Assembly: GCA_022712815.1 (NCBI GenBank)
Contig: JAFLJW010000084.1
Location: 1 to 6,313 of the forward strand
Source: Pseudodesulfovibrio sp.
GTDB lineage: Bacteria > Desulfobacterota > Desulfovibrionia > Desulfovibrionales > Desulfovibrionaceae
DNA length: 6,313 bases
Reading direction: 5' to 3'
Position 1 is the stretch's first letter. Every line of letters starts with the position of its first letter. The notes beneath the pieces are model-generated. The model was not told the DNA's origin and did no database searches. It worked only from the letters and a program-made list of their open reading frames with translations. Shown here piece by piece: positions 1 through 6,195 of the stretch. The position numbers and the translations under genes were made by a program.

Positions 1-355
1 GGTTGTCGGTGGTGCCGCAATGGTCGTTGGCCCGTTTGGGCAGCATGTACGTGGTCACCGTGCGGACTCCGGCGATGCCCTTAGCGATTTTGACGGCCTC
101 GGTCACCTGACTGCGGCTCTCGTATTCACCGATGATATAGACCTGACCCAGATAGCTGGCTGCGTCGATATCCATATAGCTGATCAAGTCGCTTTTGAGG
201 AACTGCTCCTTGATCTGGAATGTGATTTTTTCATCATTTGCCCAGTCTCCGGCGTTGCGTTCCTCCACGGCCACATCGTAAACGGCGCAACCGCTGACAA
301 GGGCCGCCCCGGCCAGCAGAGTCAAAACTATGAATATTGAAACAAAGCGTTGCAT
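1..355 (-). CDS. BON-domain lipoprotein, partial (3' end beyond left edge)
   Basis: The visible 118 residues start at the ATG complementary to 353-355, with a perfect AGGAGG ribosome binding site five bases upstream (361-366 on the plus strand). Residues 1-23 form a lipoprotein signal peptide: a short basic start (MQR), a hydrophobic core, and a lipobox V20-S-G-C23, so Cys23 should be lipidated after signal peptidase II cleavage. Position 24 is Ala, not Asp, which suggests outer-membrane sorting if the enteric Lol rule applies. Residues about 41-106 look like a BON domain: an alpha-helical stretch (ITFQIKEQFL), then VYIIGEYESRSQVTEAVKIA and a following GVRTVTTYML strand, the alpha/beta pattern of OsmY and DolP (YraP). 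BON domains are associated with envelope and phospholipid binding. DolP-type proteins carry two BON domains, so a second may lie off-window. The family call is by motif recognition; exact function is unknown. It is divergent from the AsmA operon. Confidence 0.85.
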   Translation of the reverse strand, partial: MQRFVSIFIVLTLLAGAALVSGCAVYDVAVEERNAGDWANDEKITFQIKEQFLKSDLISYMDIDAASYLGQVYIIGEYESRSQVTEAVKIAKGIAGVRTVTTYMLPKRANDHCGTTDN

Positions 356-386
356 CGGTTCCTCCTGAAGGTTTCCAGACTTTCTC

Positions 387-415
387 TATATACCTATTTT
401 CCAAAAGACCCGCAA
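387..415 (-). promoter_or_regulatory. Candidate sigma70-like promoter for the BON lipoprotein gene
   Basis: On the minus strand, TTGCGG (complement of 410-415) is followed after exactly 17 bases by TATATA (387-392). The -35 matches consensus at 3 of 6 positions and the -10 at 4 of 6. Transcription would begin around 380, giving a leader of about 25 bases that contains the AGGAGG ribosome binding site. The placement is sensible but the match is modest, so this is a candidate only. Confidence 0.35.
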
Positions 416-430
416 GGTGCGACCTTTTGG

Positions 431-442
431 GTCAGGACTGAC
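431..442. repeat. 5-2-5 palindrome GTCAG-GA-CTGAC
   Basis: This is a perfect 5-base inverted repeat around a 2-base centre. It lies just upstream of the candidate -35 of the minus-strand promoter (410-415), a position where a dimeric regulator could bind. The spacer is too short for a stable RNA hairpin, so a DNA-binding site is the more natural reading. It could also be chance. Confidence 0.35.
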
Positions 443-455
443 GCATCTAAAATCG

Positions 456-500
456 ACTCGTAAAACTGTTTAGTGCTACTGGCGTGCCAGGGATACGAGT
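456..500. repeat. Nested inverted repeats (ACTCGTA/TACGAGT enclosing CTGGC-GT-GCCAG)
   Basis: A perfect 7-base inverted repeat (456-462 with 494-500) encloses a second perfect 5-2-5 palindrome at 479-490. The inner palindrome has the same geometry as the one at 431-442, but a different sequence. The nested arrangement could form a cruciform or branched RNA structure, or mark operator half-sites. No transcript covering it can be demonstrated from sequence. Confidence 0.35.
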
Positions 501-605
501 AAAAAAGGATGATCCTTCTTTAAAGCGTAGGTTGAAACACCTCTCTTCACCCCTCCCTTTTCAAACGCTGTTTGATACGACAAGCATAGCGGACTCCGTC
601 GGGTT

Positions 606-635
606 CTGACCCGGTAGACGTGGATGTGGTATTGT
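606..635 (+). promoter_or_regulatory. Candidate extended -10 promoter for the AsmA/lipoprotein operon
   Basis: CTGACC at 606-611 (4 of 6 matches to TTGACA) is followed after 18 bases by TATTGT at 630-635 (4 of 6 matches to TATAAT), which is preceded by TGG at 627-629 as in an extended -10 element. An overlapping alternative -10 is TATTAT at 635-640 (5 of 6), but it lacks a good -35. Transcription would start near 642, about 54 bases before the chosen ATG at 696. The hairpin-capable CGGGT/ACCCG repeat (600-613) overlaps the -35. Confidence 0.3.
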
Positions 636-695
636 ATTATTGGAATTGATCGTGGAAATGAGTGTTATCTATATGAATTGCAAGGGGTGGCGGGC

Positions 696-2843
696 ATGAA
701 GCGGAAGTTGATTTTTCTATGGGGACCAATCCTGACTCTGGTCATGTTTGCCGTCTCGCTGGGGATACTGCGGCTGTATCTGGCCGAGGCTGCGGAGATT
801 CTGGTCGCGGATCTGACCGGTGCTGGCGCGGAAATTGAGCGGGTGGACATGGTCTGGTTTCCACCGGCGATCACGATTCATGATCTGAAACTCGATACCG
901 GTTCCGAGCGCATTGATGCCCCACGCATTGACCTGTATCCGAATTTTTCCGGAATCCTTGATGGCGAGATTAGTCTGGACCGGGCCATGTTCGACCAGCC
1001 GCTTGTGCGCACGTCCATTACCAGCAAATCCGGTAGCGGTTTCGATCTCGCGCTGCTGCCGAAGTCCATCTCCATCCGGGGCGCATCGTTCATCATTGAC
1101 GAGAACGGAATACCAAGTTCGCCCGTTTCCTTTTCGGCTGACATCGAAAAAGAGGAAAGCGGGTTCTTTTTCACGGTCAAAAACGTTCGCATTCCTGAAT
1201 TCGGCCTGACCTTCAGCGGTCTGGTGGATGTCAGTTCCATATCGCCATTGAAGCTCGACATTGACGCGGAAAAGGGAGCCTTCAATCCTTCCGCGCTTCT
1301 CGATTTTCTCCGTCGGTTCAAGTATCTCGACGATACCGCGCTGACCATGTTCTCACAGGCCAAGGCCATTTCAGCCGAAAAGTTCAGCCTGAATTTCGAT
1401 GCCGGGACTCGCTTCATGTCCTTCGCTGCCCGGTCATTTGTGGTGGACGGCAGCAGGCTTGCTGATTTCGTAACGCATGTTGACAGCAAGGGCGGCTGGG
1501 CCATTGCCTGCACCGAGGGCAATCTGGACGCGGCACAACTGCTCACGCTTGCCAAGGCCCATCCCGACAGCGGAAAATCCTTGGCAGACGGACTCTCGGC
1601 AATGGGATTTAAAAACCTGACTGCCGAGGGCGTTATTAGCCTGAAAGAGCTGCGGGTTCAAAGTAGCGGTCATGCCAGACCATCCGGGACACTTTCGCTG
1701 TCCACCCCTTCGCTGCAGGTTCATCTTGTCTCGGAACGAGGTGAAAGTCAGGACATGACCCTCAAGGATTTCGATGGAGTCGTGACCATCAGGAACGGCA
1801 AGTCGATGGTCAGCATCAAGAGCCTGGATATGGCATCGTCCGCTGGCGGCGAAGCCGTGATTACGGGGGAATTGCCGCTCCCTTTCGCACTGGCCGGGAC
1901 TCGCTTTCAAGCCGAGGCCCGGCAACTTGAATGGTTCGGAACAAAGCTCGACGGCACGGCTGTCAAGAAAAGCGCGCGGCAGATTGATTTTGACCTGAAT
2001 ATGCAGCTCGACAAAACAATGATCTCGGCCAAAGGGCTGGCTCGCAACGAATACAGGGGGGCGAATCGGTGGGCCGCCATAGTTGACGATCTTGTCATCA
2101 AGACGGCAACGGACAATGGAAAGAGCGAAGACAAGACAGCGACACCCTTTGATTTCGGCTTTGTTCGTGACGGCACATTGTCAGGCAAGATCGTTGTCAG
2201 GCGGTTGCAGTACAATGATCTGCCAGTTATCCGCGACCTGTCGGCCAAGGTCTCCTCGATCAAGGGCCGGACCACCATCAAGGGGCGTGGGCGACTCTGC
2301 CTGATGAAGATCGGGATGAAAGCCGTGCTGACTCCCGATTCGGTGGTATCAACGCTCACCGTTAAAGGGACCGGCGTTCAGCTTCCGGGCGTGCTCGGTT
2401 GTTTTGTGGACGAACTGCCCGTGTATATTCGGGGGCAGATCGCGCTTCAGGTCAATTTGTTCATGCAGGGTAACAGTGTGCAGGAATGGAAGAATTCCGT
2501 TCGGGGCGATGCGGTTGTCCGGTTAAAGGATTTGACGGTGCTCAAGCTCGCCAACCTCGACAAACGGCTTGGATTCTTTCTTGAAATCATAAATGCGGTC
2601 GGCTTTGAACCGGGCAAAGGTGACACCTTGACGTTCAGGGACGGGATTATAGCGGTCTCTGTGAAGGGCGCAGATATTTTGTTGAAATCAGTGAGACTCG
2701 GCGGTGGTCAGGTCTCCGTGTCTGGCAAGGGGCGATTCAACATCGACGGCAAACGGTTGCATCTCGATGTGCAGGTCACCACACCGCTTGGGGCCAGAAA
2801 AAACATATCCATTGACAGGGTTTTGTCCGGGGAGAAGGTATAA
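696..2843 (+). CDS. AsmA-like family protein, membrane-anchored, 715 residues
   Basis: The start is placed at ATG 696 because it has a purine-rich site (AAGGGG, 682-687) upstream and opens directly into a basic-then-hydrophobic N-terminus. The in-frame ATG at 624 would add 24 unlikely residues and would lie upstream of the candidate transcription start. Residues about 5-28 (LIFLWGPILTLVMFAVSLGI) form a single membrane anchor, with the rest expected in the periplasm. After the anchor comes the AsmA-type opening: a short helix, then VDMVWFPPAITIHDLKL, followed by long runs of alternating beta strands. Residues about 563-715 resemble the C-terminal AsmA_2 region, with a kdG/dG-type strand (LTFRDGIIAVSVKGADILL) and an amphipathic strand series ending near the stop. 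AsmA/TamB/YhdP-family proteins are thought to form hydrophobic grooves bridging the membranes and moving phospholipids; transport here is inferred from family. It overlaps the next gene by one base, implying translational coupling. Confidence 0.8.
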   Translation: MKRKLIFLWGPILTLVMFAVSLGILRLYLAEAAEILVADLTGAGAEIERVDMVWFPPAITIHDLKLDTGSERIDAPRIDLYPNFSGILDGEISLDRAMFDQPLVRTSITSKSGSGFDLALLPKSISIRGASFIIDENGIPSSPVSFSADIEKEESGFFFTVKNVRIPEFGLTFSGLVDVSSISPLKLDIDAEKGAFNPSALLDFLRRFKYLDDTALTMFSQAKAISAEKFSLNFDAGTRFMSFAARSFVVDGSRLADFVTHVDSKGGWAIACTEGNLDAAQLLTLAKAHPDSGKSLADGLSAMGFKNLTAEGVISLKELRVQSSGHARPSGTLSLSTPSLQVHLVSERGESQDMTLKDFDGVVTIRNGKSMVSIKSLDMASSAGGEAVITGELPLPFALAGTRFQAEARQLEWFGTKLDGTAVKKSARQIDFDLNMQLDKTMISAKGLARNEYRGANRWAAIVDDLVIKTATDNGKSEDKTATPFDFGFVRDGTLSGKIVVRRLQYNDLPVIRDLSAKVSSIKGRTTIKGRGRLCLMKIGMKAVLTPDSVVSTLTVKGTGVQLPGVLGCFVDELPVYIRGQIALQVNLFMQGNSVQEWKNSVRGDAVVRLKDLTVLKLANLDKRLGFFLEIINAVGFEPGKGDTLTFRDGIIAVSVKGADILLKSVRLGGGQVSVSGKGRFNIDGKRLHLDVQVTTPLGARKNISIDRVLSGEKV

Positions 2844-5176
2844 TGAAGATCGGGGAAACTGTTGTTCGCAATGTTGTCTTGACCATGGCCGTCTGTCTGC
2901 TGCTCGTTTCTTGCGTGGCTGGCAAGAAAGCCAAGGGGCCGGAAGCCTATGCCATCGAGCAGGATGTGCCGCAGGTGGTGGCTGTTCTTCCAGCCAGTAT
3001 TTCCCTTGCACAAAATGCAACGGAGAATGGCGAAATCGACCCCGATGATGCCGAATTCGTCGGCAGTCTGGCCCGGAATGTCCTCCACAACCACTTGGCG
3101 GGTAAAGGATATCAGCCGATGTTGCTGAGCGCGGTGGACAGGAAGCTCCATGCCAACCCCGATTGGAAGGAGATGAAGTCCAGGGAGTTGTGCAAACTGT
3201 TGGGAGTACAGGGGGTGGTCTCTCTGGATATTTCCGGCTGGGCCATGGTCAATATGGCCGCCATAGAAAATTTCATGCTCAGCGCGAGTGCCAGCATGGT
3301 CGATGCCACCGGGCGCAAGATCGGTACGTGGACGGAAACCGCTGAAAAGCATGAGTTCTCCATACCGACAAGCCTGATCGGCATTGCCGGAACCATAGTC
3401 GGGGCCTTGCTCAGCGATTCCCCGAAAAAGCAGTTTCGCCATGTGGTCTATGACTGGGGCTGGAAAATGGCCCAGGTCATGCCCGATTGTCTGGAGGGTC
3501 AAAGCCTGCCGGAAATCATGCTGGTGGACAGTAACGTGGATGTCGACCTCTTCGGGGTCGGCGACAAGGTGGCGGTCAAGGTTTTTGCCGAGAAAGACCT
3601 CGTGGCATCGTTCGGCATCGGCGATTTCAAGAAGAACATCCCGCTCAAAATGGTCGGCGAGGGCGAATATGAAGGTTTTTATGTCGTTCGTGAGAATGAT
3701 AAGACCAAAGGCCAGCTCCTGACTATCCGTGTTGTCAGGCCCAATGGCGCGGAACGGGAATGGACCGAAGCCGAGGCGCTTGTCTCCATCGACGGCGTGT
3801 TGCCCATGGCCCCGGAAAAGGAAATATTCCGGGCTCAAAATGACGGTGTTCATTTATCATGGCAACTTCCCACGGGTGAAGAAGTCGTGGCCTTCGTGAT
3901 CGAGCGCAACGAAAACCCGGTTGGTGAATTCATGCAGGTGGCACGTATCGAGGATACCAAATTCGTGGACGGCGAAGTCGAGCAAGGCACGGCCTATTAC
4001 TATCGTATACGCGCCGCGGATAAGGCCCGCAATCTGTCAAAACCCGGCAAGCCGCTTGAGGTGGTCATGCCCCGTTTTGATGAAATGACCATCGGCGGCG
4101 AGCTGACCGGTTCGCTGATCACCGGAAACTATCTCGTTGAAGGTGACTCTGTTGTCCCGGCTGGCGAAGTGCTGACCGTCATGCGCGGCACCCGGCTGAC
4201 CTTTGCCCAAGGTGTGCGGCTTGACGTGAAGGGAAAGCTGGTCATCAAGGGGATAAAAGACGCACCGGTTGTCATGCGCGGCGAAAACTGGCGCGGCATT
4301 TTCGTTGAAACCGGAGGCGAGGCGGAGATAGTAAATGCCTCTTTCAAGGGTTGCTCCACCGCAATCAGGAGTTCGGGCCGTCTGCTGGCGGAGAATATTG
4401 ACGGTCTGGGCGATGGCGGCGAGGGCATGATCCTTTCCGGTTCCTTCGAGCTTTCGGACGTGGACCTTTCGGGCTGGACTCAGGGGATACTCGTCAACGG
4501 AGGCGAAGGTGTGCTGGCCAAGTCAACACTGACCGGCAACGAGATAGGTGTTGCGTATGTGGCTGGCGAACTGGTTCTGGACCACAACAATATCCATGAC
4601 AACACGCAGAATATCGTGGCCGACAGAAAGCTGGCGGTGCGCGAGAATTACCTTGGCGCAACAGCCGAGAAGGAAACGCGGGTATCGGAAATGGTCATCC
4701 TGAAAAGCGTGCTGGATGCGCCGTATCCTGATGGTCGGGTGATCGCGCTGATGGAAGACGCGGACATTACGGCAGAGCAGCTCGTCAAGCGTTTCGAGGA
4801 ACACAAGGCGCGGGGTATCGAGCTTTTCAACGAGCGCAAATATGGCGATGCCTATACCGAATTGAGCAAGGCGATTCGCTTCAGGGCGGACCGTGATGCC
4901 TACCTCTATCTGGCCTATACGCAGATGGAACTTGGCGAAACCGACCGCGTGGGCAAGACCATGGAAACGGCCATTGAGGCGTTCCCGTATGACTACCGAT
5001 TGCATCAGGTCTACGTGCGCTACCTGCTGGGCAAGGGACATACCGGTCAGGCCGTGCTTGTGGTGGACAAGGCTCTGACGATGGCCCCCGGCAATGCCAA
5101 TTTGCAGTTCCTGAAGGAATATGTTGTTGAAGAGGTTCGGAAAATGCGGGCTGTGCCGAGTGCTGACGCACGGTAG
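2843..5176 (+). CDS. Multidomain lipoprotein: DUF799/GNA1162-like, Ig-like, FN3, beta-helix and TPR, 777 residues
   Basis: The ATG shares its A with the upstream TAA stop (TAATG), and GGAGAAGG (2831-2838) supplies the ribosome binding site. Residues 1-24 are a lipoprotein signal peptide with lipobox L21-V-S-C24. Domains by eye: about 44-215, an alpha/beta domain beginning VVAVLP, with GKGYQPMLLSAVD and LLGVQGVVSLDI, resembling the GNA1162/DUF799 lipoproteins related to LpoB/CsgG-type folds; about 225-318, an Ig-like beta segment (GDKVAVKVF, GEYEGFYVV); about 320-410, a fibronectin type III-like domain (VHLSWQLP and AYYYRIRAADKA); about 430-605, a right-handed parallel beta-helix of short strand repeats ending NYLG; about 650-760, three TPR-like helix pairs. 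The whole suggests an envelope scaffold that binds proteins or polysaccharide; no catalytic motif is seen. The call as lipoprotein is strong, the head-domain family assignment moderate, the function unknown. The neighbouring AsmA-like and caspase-like genes suggest a shared envelope role. Confidence 0.8.
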   Translation: MKIGETVVRNVVLTMAVCLLLVSCVAGKKAKGPEAYAIEQDVPQVVAVLPASISLAQNATENGEIDPDDAEFVGSLARNVLHNHLAGKGYQPMLLSAVDRKLHANPDWKEMKSRELCKLLGVQGVVSLDISGWAMVNMAAIENFMLSASASMVDATGRKIGTWTETAEKHEFSIPTSLIGIAGTIVGALLSDSPKKQFRHVVYDWGWKMAQVMPDCLEGQSLPEIMLVDSNVDVDLFGVGDKVAVKVFAEKDLVASFGIGDFKKNIPLKMVGEGEYEGFYVVRENDKTKGQLLTIRVVRPNGAEREWTEAEALVSIDGVLPMAPEKEIFRAQNDGVHLSWQLPTGEEVVAFVIERNENPVGEFMQVARIEDTKFVDGEVEQGTAYYYRIRAADKARNLSKPGKPLEVVMPRFDEMTIGGELTGSLITGNYLVEGDSVVPAGEVLTVMRGTRLTFAQGVRLDVKGKLVIKGIKDAPVVMRGENWRGIFVETGGEAEIVNASFKGCSTAIRSSGRLLAENIDGLGDGGEGMILSGSFELSDVDLSGWTQGILVNGGEGVLAKSTLTGNEIGVAYVAGELVLDHNNIHDNTQNIVADRKLAVRENYLGATAEKETRVSEMVILKSVLDAPYPDGRVIALMEDADITAEQLVKRFEEHKARGIELFNERKYGDAYTELSKAIRFRADRDAYLYLAYTQMELGETDRVGKTMETAIEAFPYDYRLHQVYVRYLLGKGHTGQAVLVVDKALTMAPGNANLQFLKEYVVEEVRKMRAVPSADAR

Positions 5177-5205
5177 GGAAAACAATGAGACCGGGGAATA
5201 TAGAG

Positions 5206-5358
5206 ATGCGAAAAAGCCTCCTCCTGATTCTGCTGTTGCTTGTCCTTCAAGTGGTGCCGGGCAACGCCTTCGGTGCCAAGCGGGTGGCCCTGGTCATTGG
5301 CAACGGCGACTACAGTTCCTCCGGTAATCCTCCCCTTTTTAATAGCTCTTTCAAGTAG
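5206..5358 (+). pseudogene. Caspase-like (peptidase C14) secreted protein, 5' fragment interrupted by an insertion sequence
   Basis: The fragment lies 29 bases after the lipoprotein stop. The start at 5206 gives MRKS followed by a Leu-rich core and an AlaPheGlyAla region, a clean Sec signal peptide. An in-frame ATG at 5185 would add seven residues and cannot be excluded; neither start has a strong ribosome binding site (AGGGAA at 5175-5180, GGGG at 5193-5196). Residues 25-36, KRVALVIGNGDY, are the hallmark first strand of bacterial caspase-like (metacaspase/p20) domains. Similarity stops after about S39, where the insertion sequence begins, and the frame then reads 11 element-derived residues to TAG at 5356. 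The catalytic His and Cys of the family lie far downstream and are absent, so this copy cannot be active unless the remainder is expressed separately beyond the right edge. It was probably the third gene of the operon. Confidence 0.8.
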
Positions 5359-5361
5359 AGG

Positions 5362-6189
5362 CTATGCGGCCCTTCTCCGTTTTTGCATCGGGGTGATGCC
5401 ACCAATGCCCATGTTGGGCCGTTCGTTGTTATATGTCCAGAGCCATTTCGTTGCGTGATCCTGAACTTCCTCGATACTTTCGAACAGATATTGTGCCAGC
5501 CAGTCATAGCGCACCGTTCGGTTGTATCGCTCGACATACGCGTTCTGCTGAGGATTCCCTGGCTGGATGTAATCCAACAGTATCGTATGTTTATCAGCCC
5601 AAGCTTGCAACTTGTGACTTATGTATTCCGGGCCATTGTCACATCGAATAGCTTTGGGTTTGCCTCGCCACTCGATGATTTGATCCAGCGACCGAATTAC
5701 TCGTTCAGACGGCAGAGAAAAATCAACGTCAATGGCAAGTCCTTCACGGTTGAAATCGTCGATCACATTAAAAAGACGAAAGTTACGGCCATTTTGAAGC
5801 TGATCGTGCATGAAATCCATTGACCAGGACTGGTTGATGGTAGCCGGTTGCGCCAATGGCTTGGGCTTCTCTCGGACAATCCTTTTCTTGGGCTTGATCC
5901 GCATATTCAACGCAAGTTCGCAATAAATCCGGTACACTCGTTTATGATTCCAGCCGTAGCCTTTGACGTTACGAAAATAAAGAAAGCACAAACCAAAGCC
6001 CCAGTTGCGTTGATTATGCGTCAACCGCACCAGCAAATCTGCGATCAGTCCGTTTTCGTCTGAAAGCTTCGGTTCATATCGGTAACAGGTTTGGCTGATG
6101 TCAAAAGCTTCGCACGATTGGCGGATATTCAGCTTTTCCCCTTTTACGGTTTCTTTGGCCATCTCTCGTCGCAGAGATGGCCTTACCAC
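5362..6189 (-). CDS. IS3-family transposase OrfB (DDE integrase core)
   Basis: This frame is complete at 275 codons counted from GTG at 6187-6189, but the natural product is probably the OrfAB fusion made by -1 frameshifting on the overlapping orfA; GTG is only the first codon after the slip. Residues about 20-90 form the helical DNA-binding portion (HTH_21-like), with the family signature RNWGFG. The retroviral integrase-type catalytic core spans about 118-220, with D125 (SWSMDFMHD), D184 (IRCDNGPEYIS) and E220 (PQQNAYVERYNR). The last two are separated by 35 residues, the DD(35)E spacing. The C-terminus ends with the usual ERPNMGIGGITP segment. Together with OrfA it would cut and join the element ends via a circular intermediate. 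No stop or frameshift lies within the core, so the enzyme looks functional. Confidence 0.95.
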   Translation of the reverse strand: MVRPSLRREMAKETVKGEKLNIRQSCEAFDISQTCYRYEPKLSDENGLIADLLVRLTHNQRNWGFGLCFLYFRNVKGYGWNHKRVYRIYCELALNMRIKPKKRIVREKPKPLAQPATINQSWSMDFMHDQLQNGRNFRLFNVIDDFNREGLAIDVDFSLPSERVIRSLDQIIEWRGKPKAIRCDNGPEYISHKLQAWADKHTILLDYIQPGNPQQNAYVERYNRTVRYDWLAQYLFESIEEVQDHATKWLWTYNNERPNMGIGGITPMQKRRRAA

Positions 6190-6195
6190 TTTTTT
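6157..6195 (-). promoter_or_regulatory. Programmed -1 ribosomal frameshift signal (A AAA AAG plus hairpin)
   Basis: On the minus strand the orfA codons GAA-AAA-AAG contain the heptamer A AAA AAG (complement of 6189-6195), the most efficient bacterial -1 slippery sequence. Slipping back one base moves the ribosome from the orfA frame directly onto GTG-GTA-AGG of orfB. Six bases after the heptamer lies a perfect 10-bp hairpin, GGCCATCTCT-GCGACG-AGAGATGGCC (6157-6182), at the spacing expected of a stimulatory structure. The orfA stop TAA sits in the spacer between the two. All three parts are read directly from sequence. Confidence 0.9.

Larger units (their letters stand above)
356..695. other. 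Divergent intergenic region with short palindromes
   Basis: This 340-base stretch separates the minus-strand BON gene from the plus-strand AsmA-like gene and holds no convincing coding sequence or RNA gene. It contains several inverted repeats: CCAAAAG/CTTTTGG (401-407 and 424-430); GTCAG-GA-CTGAC (431-442); ACTCGTA/TACGAGT (456-462 and 494-500) enclosing CTGGC-GT-GCCAG (479-490); AAGGA-TGA-TCCTT (505-517); and CGGGT-TCTG-ACCCG (600-613). Their density suggests regulatory sites or a structured leader, but none matches an operator or RNA family that I recognise. One candidate promoter for each flanking gene lies inside and is listed separately. Confidence 0.6.

Noticed and set aside
20..340. 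106-codon plus-strand open frame at the left edge
   Set aside because: It is the complement of the BON lipoprotein gene, which has AGGAGG, a lipobox and a BON-like domain.
505..521. Rho-independent terminator from AAGGA-TGA-TCCTT followed by CTTT
   Set aside because: The stem is only 5 bp and AT-rich with no proper U-tract, and no gene ends nearby, so a terminator is not supported.
591..620. tRNA-like T-arm (CGGGTTCTGACCCG)
   Set aside because: The loop lacks the conserved TTCRA pattern, and no anticodon arm, D arm or acceptor stem can be built around it.
624..695. Upstream in-frame ATG at 624 as start of the AsmA-like gene
   Set aside because: It would add 24 residues before the natural membrane anchor and overlap the candidate -10. 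ATG 696 has the ribosome binding site and typical N-terminus.
878..1555. 225-codon minus-strand open frame opposite the AsmA-like gene
   Set aside because: It is Ser/Arg-rich low-information sequence typical of an antisense shadow, and lies inside a continuous beta-strand-rich plus-strand protein.
2708..3853. 381-codon minus-strand open frame opposite the lipoprotein gene
   Set aside because: It lies wholly opposite the AsmA-like C-terminus and lipoprotein N-terminus, which have a ribosome binding site, lipobox and recognisable domains. The antisense product has no recognisable motif; it is a codon-bias shadow.
4523..5185. 220-codon minus-strand open frame opposite the beta-helix/TPR region
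   Set aside because: The plus-strand frame has clear repeat and TPR patterns, while the antisense translation shows none.
5383..5823. 146-codon plus-strand open frame within the insertion sequence
   Set aside because: It is antisense to the catalytic core of the OrfB transposase and shows no independent motif.
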